A stretch of 64,000 nucleotides of DNA from Sepiola atlantica (Eukaryota; Mollusca; Cephalopoda; Sepiida; Sepiolidae), in assembly GCA_963556195.1 (NCBI GenBank), contig OY744531.1, forward strand, positions 109,294,122 through 109,358,121, read 5' to 3'. The position numbers and the translations under genes are program-made. Shown here piece by piece: positions 11,641 through 21,984 of this stretch; position 1 is the first letter of the stretch, and the number at the start of each line of letters is the position of its first letter. Under the pieces are notes generated by a model. The model saw nothing but the letters and a program-made list of their open reading frames with translations. It was not told the DNA's origin and did not search any database.

Positions 11641-12510
11641 AAAAGGAGCTATAGGAAGAGATGGTTGGTTCTATTTGTCTATTTTGCGGCAAATCAACAT
11701 TTTTAATGTCTAAACACAAAACAAGTTGTCAACGATTAAATATATACGATTTCTTGAACACATCATAATTTTACTTATAGCTGGTTGGGTCGGGGGTTCA
11801 TACCTTGCCCGACAATATTAGTGCGCGATAGATCCGATAGAATGTGAAGCCATCATAATCATTTCCATAGACGTCGCTGGTATTTATTAGGTCAATCTCA
11901 TACTAAAAATACCACCAATAGAAACGTCAATAAAATGCACAATTCTTTTCTGCAATCCAAATATATTTTGTACACATGAACTTTACTCTATGTCTGACTT
12001 GCCCACCAAGCTTCGGTGATGAATGACCAACAGTCTTTGTTTTATCGACGTTTAATTATAATCCCACCTGGATATGACGGGCAAATTTGTCAATAACTCC
12101 GACATACCTCTCTTGGCATTCCCCTCTAATTTGGGCTGCGATGGTCCTCTTTAGTTCAGAAATTGCCAGGGGATTGTTTTGATGGTACTCTTATAGATGA
12201 CGCACCGTATTTTCGTGACTTCGCGTCGTCAACGTTCGGACAGGTTGCGGAAGCGCCCGAGAGTTGACGAGGCGAAAACGAAGCCAAAACTGTCAAACGC
12301 TAAATTGAAGACTGGCAGCCGATAAATTACGACGAAGAAAATGAAACTAAAATTCATATATAAATATAAAGAGCGAACAAACCATAGCTAAACAATTGTT
12401 ATTAATTAGATGTTTATTTTTTTTGTCAAAGGAACCATTGTTAATCAAATGTTTTTAAATAATATTTTTTTTTGTTTGTGCACCGGAAAGTTTGAAAATA
12501 TGATTTTGTT
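11641..12510. other. no recognisable feature
   Basis: No coding, tandem or palindromic signal I can support. Confidence 0.35.
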
Positions 12511-12780
12511 TTTTTAAATTTTTATTCAATGTTTTTTTGATTTTTATTCAATGTTTTTTTAATTTTTATTCAATGTTTTTTTATTTTTATTCAATGGTTT
12601 TTTATTTTTATTCAATGTTTTTTAAAATTTTTATTCAATGTATTTATTTTTATTCAATGTTTTTTTAATTTTTATTCAATGTTTTTTTAATTTTTATTCA
12701 ATGTTCTTAAATTTTTATTCAATGTTTTTTAAATTTTTATTCAATGTTTTTTTGATTTATATTCAATGTTTTTTTATACA
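12511..12780. repeat. ~21-bp AT-rich minisatellite
   Basis: About 13 copies of a unit containing TTTTTATTCAATGTTTTTTT, with length variation in the T runs (15-22 bp). It begins after a single copy-like T-rich stretch and ends at about 12775. Confidence 0.9.
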
Positions 12781-12889
12781 TTTTTCTTGTTAACATAAAC
12801 ACTGCAACAACTGTTTTTAAGCACTTATTTCGTTTTGTTTTCTTATTTTAACGAAAACAAACTGTTTATAAGCATCTCCCGTCTACAGC

Positions 12890-13140
12890 GGTAAGATGTG
12901 ACAAAAGGTCGGAAAATGAGATTGAAAAGCCAGCGCCCTAGAAGGTGAGCACTCTAGCCTACAAAAATGCCTGGGCAGCCCCGGAAGGGGCGCCTCAGGC
13001 GATTAGCAATAAACTAATCCTTTCTCAAAGGGTGAGAAGGCAAGGTCTGGGAGAGTGGACCTCCTAGGACTGCACAGGCTAAACCCGAAGACTGGCGAAA
13101 TAAAGGCCCGAAGGATCAAGACGGTACGGGTCTAAGGGGT
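12890..13140 (+). repeat. dispersed repeat upstream of a LINE fragment
   Basis: Second copy of the repeat at 10115-10345 (GCGCCTCAGGCGATTAG, then GAGAAGGCAAGG). It runs directly toward the LINE-a relic at 13190. Confidence 0.55.
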
Positions 13141-13189
13141 GTAGTATTCATCGGAACAGATACTACACTTTCATCTCAGGCTAAATCTA

Positions 13190-13660
13190 GGCTGGTCAAG
13201 ATAAAAGAAAAAGAGTCACCAACTTAATATGTCCCTCACTATCGACCAAGCTCCAGCCCCTGTCCCATCGCCGCAATGTTGCATCCTTGTGCTTGTTTTA
13301 CAAATACTTCAATGGATTGTGGTCGGATGAACTAGCTGCTCTAGTACACCCTCGACGCAAATAGACTAGACCAACTCGACAATCAGCTAAATCCCATCCA
13401 TTCACTGTGGAGGTCCCCAGATGTCGGAGAGCCTTCTACTCCACCGGCTTCTTTCATCGTGCTGCTGGCCTCTTGAACTCCCTCCCTGCTCTCTGTTTCA
13501 CCGACTGTACCGACATGCAGAGGTTTAAAACTAATGTAAACATCTCGCTGCACAGCTTCCAACTTAGGATAACACCCAAAACATACTCCCTAATTCTCAG
13601 TAGACCCTTACGTCTACAGTGGCGTCCTGCCTTGTTTGGGGTGAAATATCTTTAAAAAAA
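13190..13660 (+). pseudogene. non-LTR retrotransposon (LINE-a) RT C-terminus relic
   Basis: Encodes the region after the reverse transcriptase thumb of a CR1/Jockey-like LINE. RKRVTNLI comes first, then PSLSTKLQPLSHRRNVA, LCLFYKYFNG, and a LNSLPA stretch where relatives have the W-N-S-L-P motif. A stop interrupts the frame near 13363. Closest relatives in the window are 40240-40925 and 54690-55505. 5'-truncated, so no endonuclease or catalytic FADD box is present. The downstream extension ends at about 13655 next to an A-rich run, suggesting the element's 3' end. Confidence 0.8.
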
Positions 13661-14640
13661 GGGCCGAAATATAATTTTATTATATGTTGCGCTGCTTTTT
13701 ACAATATTTGACATTTTAAAATTTTTTTCAAGGTCTCCACGCATATATTTTTCCCCTGTACTTTTGTCAAGAATAGGAAAATAACCACATGCACCACAGG
13801 CTACTAAACTCACCACTACATTACGCTTATTCACTCGAGCGTGTTTTCGTAAATTTGTGATTATTTTCTCTAACTAACACTAAACATTACTTTTAACTCA
13901 CCATCTTAGATGCACCATTTTCTCATATTGTGCTCCAACACTAACGCCCTTTGGTAGATGCTGACGTAAGTGTTTCTGATGTAGACACATTTCAGGCTTA
14001 TATGTCTCTTTTATAATTCACTCTTGTGTTTTCGCAGGTCCCTAATTTTATTTTACCTTTCATTAATAAACGGAGTAAAAAAGTTTCACGCGTTCTAAAA
14101 TATCATTTCTATTGAAATGTTTGGCGTTCTAAAACTCTTTTCAGCTCCGCCATTCTTGCAGAGATGGTCACGTGACTTCCTGTAGATCCATGGCCGTGTT
14201 ATAAATAGGTGTTAATACTGACAAGCAATAAAATGAACAAGGTGATAATAACACATAATTATTTATAGAAAATACACACGACTCAACACTTGCTAGAAGA
14301 GAAAGAGAAAAGAAACGTAGGGTTAGGGGGAGACCGAGAGAAAATGTGTGTGTGTGAGAGAGAGAAGAGACCACACGTGCCAGTCATTATATACACAATA
14401 TACAAGTTCAAATAAAGTGTTCATGTATCTAAGAACAGATTAGCAACTTCTTACATTACAACAACCTCTCTGTTTACAAGATGTCCGTTCGCATCGCCAT
14501 CGTCCCCGTTTTAAATGAAGGTTAGTACGGGCACAACAAGCAAAACGCGAGGTGCTATTAACACATATGTATCTACATAATGTACAATGCTACTAAAGAC
14601 TGTCCGAAAAGAGAAAGAGAGAGCGCGTGCGCGCGCGAGA
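13661..14640. other. no recognisable gene
   Basis: Mostly featureless. A TG/GA patch lies at 14340-14370. Confidence 0.35.
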
Positions 14641-15330
14641 GAGAAATATTGTATATTATGACATCACAATGACTTCTGAGTTTGTGAAATCCTTTGTAAT
14701 CATTGTAATGCATATTTTAGATGGTGGGAGGTAGAGCTATAACATAAATAAATGGCGCATCATGAGAGAAGTGGTGAGAGGAGATTTAATTCATTAAAAG
14801 AGAGGAAGAAATAAGAGAGAGGGGGAAGAGAGAGAAAGAAAGAGAGAGAGAGAGAAAGAGAGAGGGAGAAAGAGACAGAGAAAGAGAGGGAGAGAGAAAG
14901 AGACAGAGAAAGAGAGAGAGAAAGAGACAGAGAGAGGGAAAGAGAGAAAGAGAGAGATAAAGAGAGAGAGAGAGAGAAAGAGAAAGAGAAAGAGGAAGGG
15001 AGAGAGAAAGAGAAAGAGAGAGAGACAAAGAGAGAGTGAAAGAGAAAGAGAAAGAGAAAAAGAGAAAGAGAAAGATTGTATATTATGACATCACAATGAC
15101 TTCTGATTCTTTAAAATACTTTCCCTTTGTAACTTTTGTAAAACCTAATTCCACAGTGAAATAATTAAATGTTCTATAACATAGATAAAAAATACTGACG
15201 TAACGAGTCACGGGTGTTATAATAATTATTTATTTTTAAATATTTTTTTTAACCTGTGCGAGACTGTTGTTGGCATTGGTTTCCGCGATTACTTTCTTTG
15301 GGAATCAGTTACTCGCAGGAGTGGTGGTAT
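14640..15330 (+). repeat. dispersed GA-rich repeat block, copy 2
   Basis: Same order of landmarks as 7590-8560: TATATTATGACATCACAATG, TTTTAGATGGTGGGAGG, a GA array (14780-15075), then TGACGTAACGAGTCACGGGT and TGTGCGAGACTGTTGTTGGC. Coding capacity not recognised. Confidence 0.75.
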
Positions 15331-15363
15331 GAACACGATAGCAGTCTTACAGAGCATATATAT

Positions 15364-15376
15364 ATAAAAAATAAGC

Positions 15377-15432
<56 letters not shown>

Positions 15433-15452
15433 ATATACGCTTATTTTTTTTT
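15364..15452. repeat. perfect palindrome with TA core
   Basis: AAAAAATAAGCGTATAT on the left is mirrored by ATATACGCTTATTTTTT on the right, around (TA)n with one ACATATACAT patch. The whole ~88 bp can extrude as one hairpin or cruciform. Confidence 0.85.
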
Positions 15453-15514
15453 ATTATTGTTTTGTTTTTGGCGATACCGACCTGTGTTTTTTTATACCGG
15501 TGCGTTTTTATTTA

Positions 15515-15565
15515 ACTCTAACCCTTACCCTAACCCTAAATCTAAACCCTAACCCTAACCCTGAT
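15515..15565. repeat. short CCCTAA-type patch
   Basis: About eight degenerate CCCTAA hexamers, in the opposite orientation to the 11-kb array. Confidence 0.85.
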
Positions 15566-15948
15566 CCTAAGCATGATCAGTTTTTTTTAGCATTTAAGAA
15601 TATGCAGAGGAGCGCATTTTTCTTTTTAATTCGCACTTAATCGGACGAATCATTAATTTTTTTTATATATAGATTTTTTGAATTAAGAAATTAATTTATA
15701 AACTAATTTGTTGTATACATATTTTTATAAGTAATTTACAAATTAATTAAAGCAACTCTTACACAAATAGACTCCTTTATATATATAGAACATCATCTCA
15801 AAGTTATACCATAGATTTAGTATTGATGTATTAGTTGTAATTTTCTACCGAAGAGAGATTAAAATGAATATTCAACACATTTTGTTTTAATCTTAAAAAA
15901 TCGTGGACGGACTCTCTTTTCTGCTTATAAATAATGAGAGATTAGGTC

Positions 15949-16052
15949 TATTAAAGTGTCCTGATACAAACTTGAAAGAGAAAAAACAACGACAAAAACA
16001 AAACAAAACAAAATCAAATACTAAAATAGTCAATAATAAAATCACTGACAAA
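15949..16052 (+). repeat. direct repeat, copy 1 of 2
   Basis: About 100 bp containing CTATTAAAGTGTC, CTTGAAAGAGAAAAAACAAC and AATAGTCAATAATAAAATCA. It recurs at 17319-17424 in the same orientation, with indels in the CAAAA runs. Confidence 0.8.
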
Positions 16053-16577
16053 ATAAAACCTTGTGTCGGACATTTTGTTTTGTTACAATTATACGCCATT
16101 TTGTTACCTTATGTCCGCCATTTTCTGAACGTAATGTTTACTTTGTGGCTTTAATTCCCTTTCAAGCGACCCATACTTGAGTAAATTGGCATTTGAGGTT
16201 TAATAGTCCTCGGCGGCCGCACACTCTATTATTGTTAATACACCAAGTTGATTAAGACGCAAATAGACAACGGTTTCTTTTTATAGGTCAAACAAAATCA
16301 ATTGAGTGGCTTTAGTGTTCAAATTCATTCATTAGGTAAAAGCCAGTTATCGCCCTTTCCATCCAATACTTGAGGGAACGATAGCAAGTCGGGTTAGATT
16401 TGCCCACTTTGAAAACTCTTAATAACTCAGCGAAGAGGGAGTTACGGAAGTTAATAAATTGATAATGATGGCATTTGAAGTTGCTGATTTTTACTGGTAT
16501 TGAAACAGTCAGGTCAATTGTTAATTATCTTCCTGAAAGTTGGTCAATTTCATAATTGACATCGACGGATATATTAA

Positions 16578-16606
16578 CTAGGAGAATACCCGTCCTAGGA
16601 CGGGTA
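16578..16606 (-). mobile_element. Helitron-like 3' terminus (minus strand)
   Basis: On the minus strand the palindrome ACCCGTCCTAGGACGGGT (16588-16605) is followed by ATTCTC, then CTAG and T. This matches the Helitron rule of a GC-rich hairpin a few bases before a CTRR end, inserted before T. The element body would extend to the right; no helicase or Rep remnant found there. Confidence 0.6.
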
Positions 16607-17130
16607 AAATTAATTACCTAAGCAACAGTTTTGCACTACCTTTATGTCCCTTTATGAAGAATAAAATCAATATAGAATGCTATTAACTTTATGTCGAGAA
16701 TCTTTATTCCAATTTTGATCAACGTTCATTACATGATTTTTTGAATTAAAAAAATGTCTAAAAATAAAGGCTTAAACTTAACGGCTCTTAATAAGAAATT
16801 AAAATTCACGGAATATTTTTTGATTGATGTCTAATGACTATGAATAAAATTCAATGCAAATCGTAATTATTTGAATTTTATAATGGAAGGTTGTACCCAT
16901 ATCATGCACCCTTAAGGATGCCCACGACTATTACCACCGAATATGATGAACAGTTCGAATTCCATCTCTTCTAGGAACTTTCACTGATTTTAGGGATTAA
17001 ACATATCGAAACGACTAGCTATCATCCAGCTTCTAATGTGGTGATAAAATGCCAATTGAAAGCCGCCTTGCGTGTTTATCCAGACCAACAGTGATAGAGC
17101 GAGTGTCGTCATTCTTGGTTATCGTGCAGC
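16607..17130. other. possible body of the 16578 Helitron-like element
   Basis: AT-rich, no coding similarity seen. Assignment to the Helitron rests only on its orientation. Confidence 0.25.
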
Positions 17131-17134
17131 CATC

Positions 17135-17295
17135 AAGAAAGATTAATCAATTCGCTGTTTTGATACTTCATTATAATACAACTTCCTATTCCAGTAGCTT
17201 CTTTCCAAGAACTGCAAGGTTTTAGAACTCTCTTCTTGCTGACTGTTTTCCTCCTACCTATAGCCTTGTTTTTTCTCTCGAAAAACTAACATTTG
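17135..17295 (+). pseudogene. LINE-b RT C-terminal fragment
   Basis: Encodes a diverged copy of the HQFAVLIPHCNTT..YSSSFFPRT..L region of the second LINE subfamily. It is truncated at both ends and frame-damaged. Confidence 0.65.
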
Positions 17296-17318
17296 AAGAA
17301 TATTTATTAATTTATGTC

Positions 17319-17424
17319 TATTAAAGTGTCATGATACACACTTGAAAGAGAAAAAACAACGACAAAAAAACAAAACAAAACAAGAAACAAATACTAAAAT
17401 AGTCAATAATAAAATCACTGACTT
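17319..17424 (+). repeat. direct repeat, copy 2 of 2
   Basis: Second copy of 15949-16052, about 1370 bp downstream. Together with the adjacent LINE-b piece it suggests a segmental or transposon-borne duplication. Confidence 0.8.
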
Positions 17425-17604
17425 TGAAATTATTAAAATAAAATAAAACAAAGGTGTCTAAATTTTAACGAAGGGCTTCCATCCCCTCTATGCTCCCTTT
17501 GCATGAAACTGAATTTTAACTAAATATAGTCCACATAACGACCACTTACGTCTAGCAGCTGAGTCCCAAAATTCATAATGATCGGTTAATTAGTTTAGGA
17601 ATTA

Positions 17605-18362
17605 ATCTTGTACGTCGAAATATGCAGCTGATCTAGAAGTTGACCTGAGTTCAGTTGTGGATTCGGGTACAAAATGGCTCGTTTCATTTAATTCCGTTAA
17701 TGCCCAGCTTGTGTCTTTCAATCGTAGGCGTGTCCCATTTCTTCTTGAGATTCTCATGGATGGCTCTGCTCTTGAGGAGAAATCCACTCTGAGACTTCTT
17801 GGTCTTTCTCTCTCATCAAATCTTTCTTGGACTTCATGCATTATATTCATTGCTCTTTCTGCTTCTCGTAAAGTCGGTTCTCTCTATCGCTCCAAACACC
17901 TGAGGCTATTCTCTATTTTAACAAATCTACAATCAGACCAGGTATAGAGTACTGTTATCATATCACCATTTCTTCTTCTTCTCTTCACCTTCTCTCACAG
18001 ACGAGATGTTGCTAGTCTCAGTCTTTTCTATAAATACTATTATGGCATGTGTTCTATAGAATTATGTGATCTATTCCCTGCTTCTTTTGTTCCAGCTCGT
18101 TTAATTCGTTGGTCTAGTGGTCTCCATAAATTCGCTGTTTTCATACCTCATTGTAATACACCTTCCTATTCCAGTAGCTTCTTTCCTAGAACCACAGGCT
18201 TGAGGAACTCTCTTCCTGCTGACTGTTTTTTTTACCTATAATCTTGGTCTTTTCAAGACTAAAGCCAATAGACATCTCCTGTCTTTGCGATACTCATGTT
18301 TCGTTCTTGTTAGCTCCTTACATCAAGTGGCTTCATGTCTTGTCTGGAGCGATTTTAATAAA
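17605..18362 (+). pseudogene. LINE-b RT C-terminal relic (longest copy)
   Basis: Frames read TKWLVSFNSVNAQLVSFNRR (end of palm/thumb), then LRLLGLSLSSNLSW, KVGSLYRSK, and after a break SHRRDVASLSLFYKYYYG, LCDLFPASFVPARL and FFPRTTGLRNSLPADCF. This is the CR1/Jockey-like order. An internal deletion removes the IRP..EYCCH part and stops interrupt it. It ends in an A-rich tail at 18355-18370. Other copies of the same subfamily: 43075, 49060, 50045, 51645, 63905. Confidence 0.8.
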
Positions 18363-18497
18363 AAAACAGAAAACAAAAAGAACTTTTTGGAAATAAATAC
18401 ATTTGAATATTAGATATTATATAAATGTAAAAAATAAGAATATAAATGATAATACGTTATTAAGGATTGATAATAGGGATGCACCAAATACCTAGTT

Positions 18498-18530
18498 AAT
18501 TCCCGAGCAACACCGGGTGTTCCTGCTAGT
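18498..18530 (+). mobile_element. Helitron-like 3' terminus (plus strand)
   Basis: CCCG..CGGG hairpin (CCCGAGCAACACCGGG, 18502-18517), then TGTTCCTG, then CTAG|T. This fits the Helitron 3' end pattern. No associated coding remnant identified upstream. Confidence 0.6.
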
Positions 18531-19005
18531 CTTTAATAAAGAAGTATATAACTGTAACATTTCCTTTATCTTCTTTCGCTTTTAGTCTCGTTGTAAAGGC
18601 GGTTTAAATTCCCAGCTCACAAGAAACTGTGATGGACGCCAAGACAATCAATACATCAATGGTTGATATGCTAATAAGTTTGATTTTTTCTGTTTTTCTT
18701 TTGTAACTGCTGACGTATTGATTGGCAGTTTTTTCCCATTATCTTGAAGAACGTGTCAGCCTCGATTTTGAATTGACCTTCACAGAAAATAGAGAGTCAA
18801 AGGTCATTATTCGGCGACACGTATCCTTTCGCGAAGATTTCATTCTTAACAAAAGTTGTGGTAGGAGAAACTAATGCCCATGACTTGAAGAAATTTCTCT
18901 CTTGGCCGAACGTTTTCACGTGTGTATCCTAAGATTGGAAATGGCTGGCTGAATGTTCTATATATAGTTATCTGTCAGAAGCAGATAACTCTGTCCTGTC
19001 CGACA
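18531..19005. other. no recognisable feature
   Basis: Nothing supportable beyond low-complexity AT-rich sequence. Confidence 0.35.
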
Positions 19006-19009
19006 CAAG

Positions 19010-19685
19010 GGCAGATCACTCTACTTTACTTATACATGCCCGTTCTCTTCCGTGACAACGGGATGACAGGGGCGTGGTTCTCTCTTCATTTATACGCCAG
19101 AGAACTCATGCGTTTTTCCACTCATTTGTAGGGATAACATTCTTGGCGCTCGTACCCTTCGACATGAGGGTAGTCTTAACAGTAATGACTCGACCGGGCG
19201 TGTGCACCATGCGTGTTCTTCTCACTACTTCTGTAGTGTTGCCCACCTCCATCTGTTCTTCTTCGGGTTCATTGGGCGATGTGACATTGACGTCTATAGC
19301 CTTATCAGGAGCTTGTTGCCGCGAGGGTTCGGAATTTATTGAAGAGCCTGAGTTTTTCGGTGTGGAACAATATGGGCCATCAACAACTGGTAGATCTTCT
19401 GGAGGAAGTGACGATTGATCGCATCAACTCGCACCTGGTACTGTTGGTTACGACCTGGCTCTGGACAAAATCTCCGACTTTTACTTGCCGAAGTTGATGG
19501 TAATGCTGATTCTAGAACTGTTCATTCCGCATGTGCCTTTTGACCATCGCAACTTCACTTAGTTCACTTAGCTTTTTCCACTCCTTCCGCGTTCGGTTGG
19601 TACTTATCCTGTAGGACTTGTAGGAAATCCTTAATAACCCGACCATACAGCATTATAACTGGGGACATGTGGAGGTCCTGAACGG
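19010..19685 (-). pseudogene. Ty3/gypsy-like integrase C-terminal relic
   Basis: The minus strand encodes MLYGRVIKDFLQVLQDKY, then after a frame change LSEVAMVKRHMRNEQ and QVKVGDFVQ. Further on, in other frames, come YQVRVD-like and VTSPNEPEEEQMEVG-like tails. The LYGR..DFLP-type segment, the basic VKRH block and the K.GD.V motif are typical of the end of Ty3/gypsy integrases. Several frameshifts and stops are visible, so it is dead. The open plus-strand frame at 19074-19418 is its antisense shadow. Confidence 0.7.
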
Positions 19686-19699
19686 GGGTGGGGGTGTTG

Positions 19700-19835
19700 C
19701 GACTTGATAAGTTATGGGCTCATGAAAGTGGTGGAAGAAATAAGAATAAGTGGAAAAGTATATGGGCAAACATTGTTAGCGGTCGGAGTTATTTAAACCA
19801 TGAAGGAGAAGGAGAAGACATGAATTATGTTTATT
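19700..19835. repeat. repeat shared with 39345-39478, possible LTR-edge
   Basis: GGTCGGAGTTATTTAAACCA..TATGTTTATTGAAC matches GGTCAGAGTTAATTTAACCA..CATGTTTATTGAAC at 39410-39477. Its position next to a gypsy relic makes an LTR or leader fragment plausible but unproven. Confidence 0.5.
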
Positions 19836-19869
19836 GAACATAAATATATATATATATATATATATATAC

Positions 19870-20040
19870 TATTTTTATTAATAAATATTAATTATTTATT
19901 ACCTACAGACATCGATGTTTCATGCTTACGCAATCTTCAGTGCAGGAAGCTAATTCCTGAGGGTCGGCGGGCGCGAACTCCGATCACAAATCGCCACTGA
20001 TTCGCAATCGAGAGACTTACCCGCTAGCCACCACAAATTA
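19870..20040 (-). repeat. tRNA-headed SINE with hammerhead tail (family I)
   Basis: Read on the minus strand, a tRNA-like head (20036 down to ~19965) has an A-box-like TGGCTAGCGGG and a B-box-like AGTTCGCGCC about 50 bp apart. Immediately downstream lies an intact hammerhead ribozyme (19902-19946), then an AT-rich tail merging into (TA)n. Total ~165 bp. Pol III boxes plus ribozyme in one short element suggest a non-autonomous retroelement transcribed by Pol III. The helper is unknown, possibly a Penelope-like element. Confidence 0.6.
19902..19946 (-). ncRNA. type I hammerhead ribozyme, family I (intact)
   Basis: Minus-strand RNA: stem I CCUGCA/UGUAGG (six pairs, one G-U); core CUGAAGA; stem II UGC-GUAA-GCA, with a GNRA loop; core GAA; stem III ACAU-CG-AUGU supplying A15.1-U16.1; H17 is C. 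Predicted cleavage is after 19908 (a GUC triplet). Every canonical core base is present. The short stem III with a 2-nt loop is palindromic and could also dimerise. Confidence 0.8.
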
Positions 20041-20191
20041 GGTTTGAAGTTAGGAGGAATTTAACGGCGGGTATTTACAACGAGCAGTGAAGAGTGATCA
20101 ACAACAACAAACCGTGTTGATGAAGTTAGTAGTACTGCTTGTTATTAAATTCACTTAGAGTGCCCAGCCTTAGTAAAGGGAGCTATTTAAT

Positions 20192-20194
<3 letters not shown>

Positions 20195-20246
<52 letters not shown>
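20195..20246. repeat. (TA)n array
   Basis: Pure TA dinucleotides, abutting a palindromic element. Confidence 0.95.
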
Positions 20247-20248
<2 letters not shown>

Positions 20249-20265
20249 AGCTATGAAAATATATA

Positions 20266-20330
20266 TATGGCAATTAAGATACACAGAAGCTCCCGCGTTT
20301 CATCCTCGGAGGGAATCTTCAGGCTAAAAT
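20266..20330 (-). ncRNA. hammerhead-like motif, family C (one stem-I mismatch)
   Basis: Minus strand: CUGAAGA, short stem II (UCC..GGA), GAA, stem III ACGC/GUGU with a 10-nt loop, A at H17. Stem I AUUUUAGC against UCUUAAUU starts with a C-U mismatch, and the first stem II pair is U-U. Probably weak or inactive. Confidence 0.4.
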
Positions 20331-20336
20331 GTCTGA

Positions 20337-20397
20337 AGATTTAGCCTGAAGATTCCCTTAGGGGATGGAACGCGAGAGCCTCTGTGTAGCTTAATTG
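20337..20397 (+). ncRNA. hammerhead-like motif, family C (A13 changed)
   Basis: CUGAAGA; stem II UUCCC/GGGGA; GGA instead of GAA; stem III ACGC/GUGU; A at H17; stem I UUUAGC/GCUUAA with one U-U. The core substitution should abolish or strongly reduce cleavage. Confidence 0.4.
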
Positions 20398-20526
20398 CCA
20401 TAAATATATTTTCATAGCTTAAAACCTAGCTCTACCTACTTATCGAACACTGTAGAAGTAAATACTGAAAATTGATACATTAAAAATTATATCTCCTTAT
20501 AAAATTTTATGTGGATACATGAATAG

Positions 20527-20528
<2 letters not shown>

Positions 20529-20606
<78 letters not shown>
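20529..20606. repeat. (TA)n array
   Basis: About 39 TA units. Confidence 0.95.
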
Positions 20607-20612
<6 letters not shown>

Positions 20613-20845
20613 GGAATGAAAAAGGAAAAACCAAGTAATATTTTTTATATATTCATCAACGTTTCGTCTTTATTGTAAGACTTCTTCAGGATGATAATTT
20701 TAAGAAAAATGTCATGCAAGTACATCGAAATAATGGGTTGACAATAAAGACGAAACGTTGATCAATATATATATAAAAATATCTCTGGTTTGTCTTTTTT
20801 TCATTTCCCATTACGTCAGATTACTCTCATCCTTCCTTTCTCATA
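20607..20845. repeat. short element B, palindromic arrangement
   Basis: The left arm carries the ribozyme in minus orientation. The right arm (20738-20845) repeats the ribozyme 3' half in plus orientation (AATAAAGACGAAACGTTGAT), followed by TTCATTTCCCATTACGTC. The same flanks recur at 52.6 and 55.9 kb. Confidence 0.8.
20652..20694 (-). ncRNA. minimal hammerhead ribozyme, family B copy 1 (intact)
   Basis: Minus strand: stem I UCAUC/GAUGA; CUGAAGA; stem II GUCUU-ACAAUA-AAGAC; GAA; palindromic ACGU as A15.1..U16.1; U at H17; cleavage predicted after 20658. The 4-nt palindromic stem III is the 'minimalist' form reported for Penelope-like elements, thought to act as dimers. Confidence 0.75.
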
Positions 20846-21405
20846 TATATATATATATGATGGACTCTCCCGTCGATTGCGAAAAGCTGCTAGAAAACCC
20901 ACGCGAATGATTTGATTTGAGTGGTGAAGGCTTGTGTAGGACCATCCACAATTTTTGGAATTGTTGATTACACAAGATCGGTGTAAATGAGTGCCACAGA
21001 AAAAGTCAGCAACAACCCTCAGGTTATACATCAGAGTTTTCCATCTCCTAGGCACCTGCCTTAACAAAGGCTTAGGGGGCATCTCTCCTAGTGGGTTAAA
21101 CGCGCCCCCAGATACCAAACTGGAAATTTCCCTGATCCGGCGCCATATACATATACATAAGTATACGCAAGTCTCCCCTGCTGGTATATAGCCTATCCCC
21201 AGACAAGACTCTAGTCTGACCTCCTCGTGGTACACTATGGTAACTGGGTGCTTTGCGGCCCCAGGCTAATAGACTAGAGATCTCGGAGTAGGTTAGAACC
21301 CCAGAGGTGCAGTGTGCAGGGCCTGCTGGCATGCAGATACGTCCCGGCACTCACCAATCTAACCCCCTGCCACTGGGTAGTGGTCTGTCTCAACCTCTCT
21401 CTCTC
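20846..21405. other. unclassified segment, GC-richer than surroundings
   Basis: A ~420-bp open frame on the minus strand (20816-21235) starts MYHEEVRLESCLGIGYIPAG and shows no domain I recognise. Composition is clearly higher in GC than the neighbours, hinting at an inserted repeat. A gene is not supported. Confidence 0.35.
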
Positions 21406-21425
21406 TCTCTCTCTCTGTATATATA

Positions 21426-21520
<95 letters not shown>

Positions 21521-21521
21521 T
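21403..21521. repeat. (TC)n then (TA)n array
   Basis: Short TC run followed by ~100 bp of TA/TATG. Confidence 0.95.
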
Positions 21522-21522
21522 C

Positions 21523-21908
21523 ATGAAAAGTGCCAGTATACTGAAATCATATGCCCTTAATAGGGTTAAGATGAACATTCATATACACTAAATGTACAAA
21601 AGCAAGGAAATTCCCAAATTGTTACACTTTTATTGTCATTAAGGGTATGACTACATATCAACCAAACCATTTCATTATCACATCACTACAGTATAAATCT
21701 CTATGCATGAATGGATGAAGTGTGTGAGGTGCGCTGAAGAAAAATTCCTACCAGTAAAATACATAGCCCTGTTGTGCTCGCATACCCTTAATGACAATAA
21801 AAGTGTAAACATTTGGGAATTTCCTTGCTTTTGTACATTTAGTGTATATGAATTTTCATCTTAACTCTATTAAGGGCATATGATTTCAGTATACTGGCAT
21901 TTTTCATG
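21523..21908. repeat. large inverted repeat, ~128-bp arms
   Basis: The left arm (21523-21652) contains GCCAGTATACTGAAATCATA and TACAAAAGCAAGGAAATTCC. The right arm (21778-21908) holds their reverse complements. Central spacer ~125 bp without recognised core. Likely a MITE or inverted dimer. Confidence 0.85.
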
Positions 21909-21984
21909 GAATGTCACTACTTTTGTAAATGCTATGCCTCAATACAATGCCTTCTCATAACTGATATGGTTGGAAGTTTGACTA

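Larger units (their letters stand above)
20248..20420. repeat. inverted dimer of short element C
   Basis: Two ~80-bp arms face each other (AAGCTATGAAAAT at 20248, ATTTTCATAGCTT ending 20420). Each arm carries a hammerhead-like core in outward orientation with TTTAGCCTGAAGA at the centre. One arm reads GAA correctly but has a mismatch at the base of stem I. The other has GGA in place of GAA. Confidence 0.85.

Noticed and set aside
19074..19418. 114-codon plus-strand gene
   Set aside because: It is the antisense of the degraded gypsy integrase tail on the minus strand.
20816..21235. 139-codon minus-strand gene
   Set aside because: Overlaps element B flank at one end and shows no recognisable domain; treated as an unclassified repeat.
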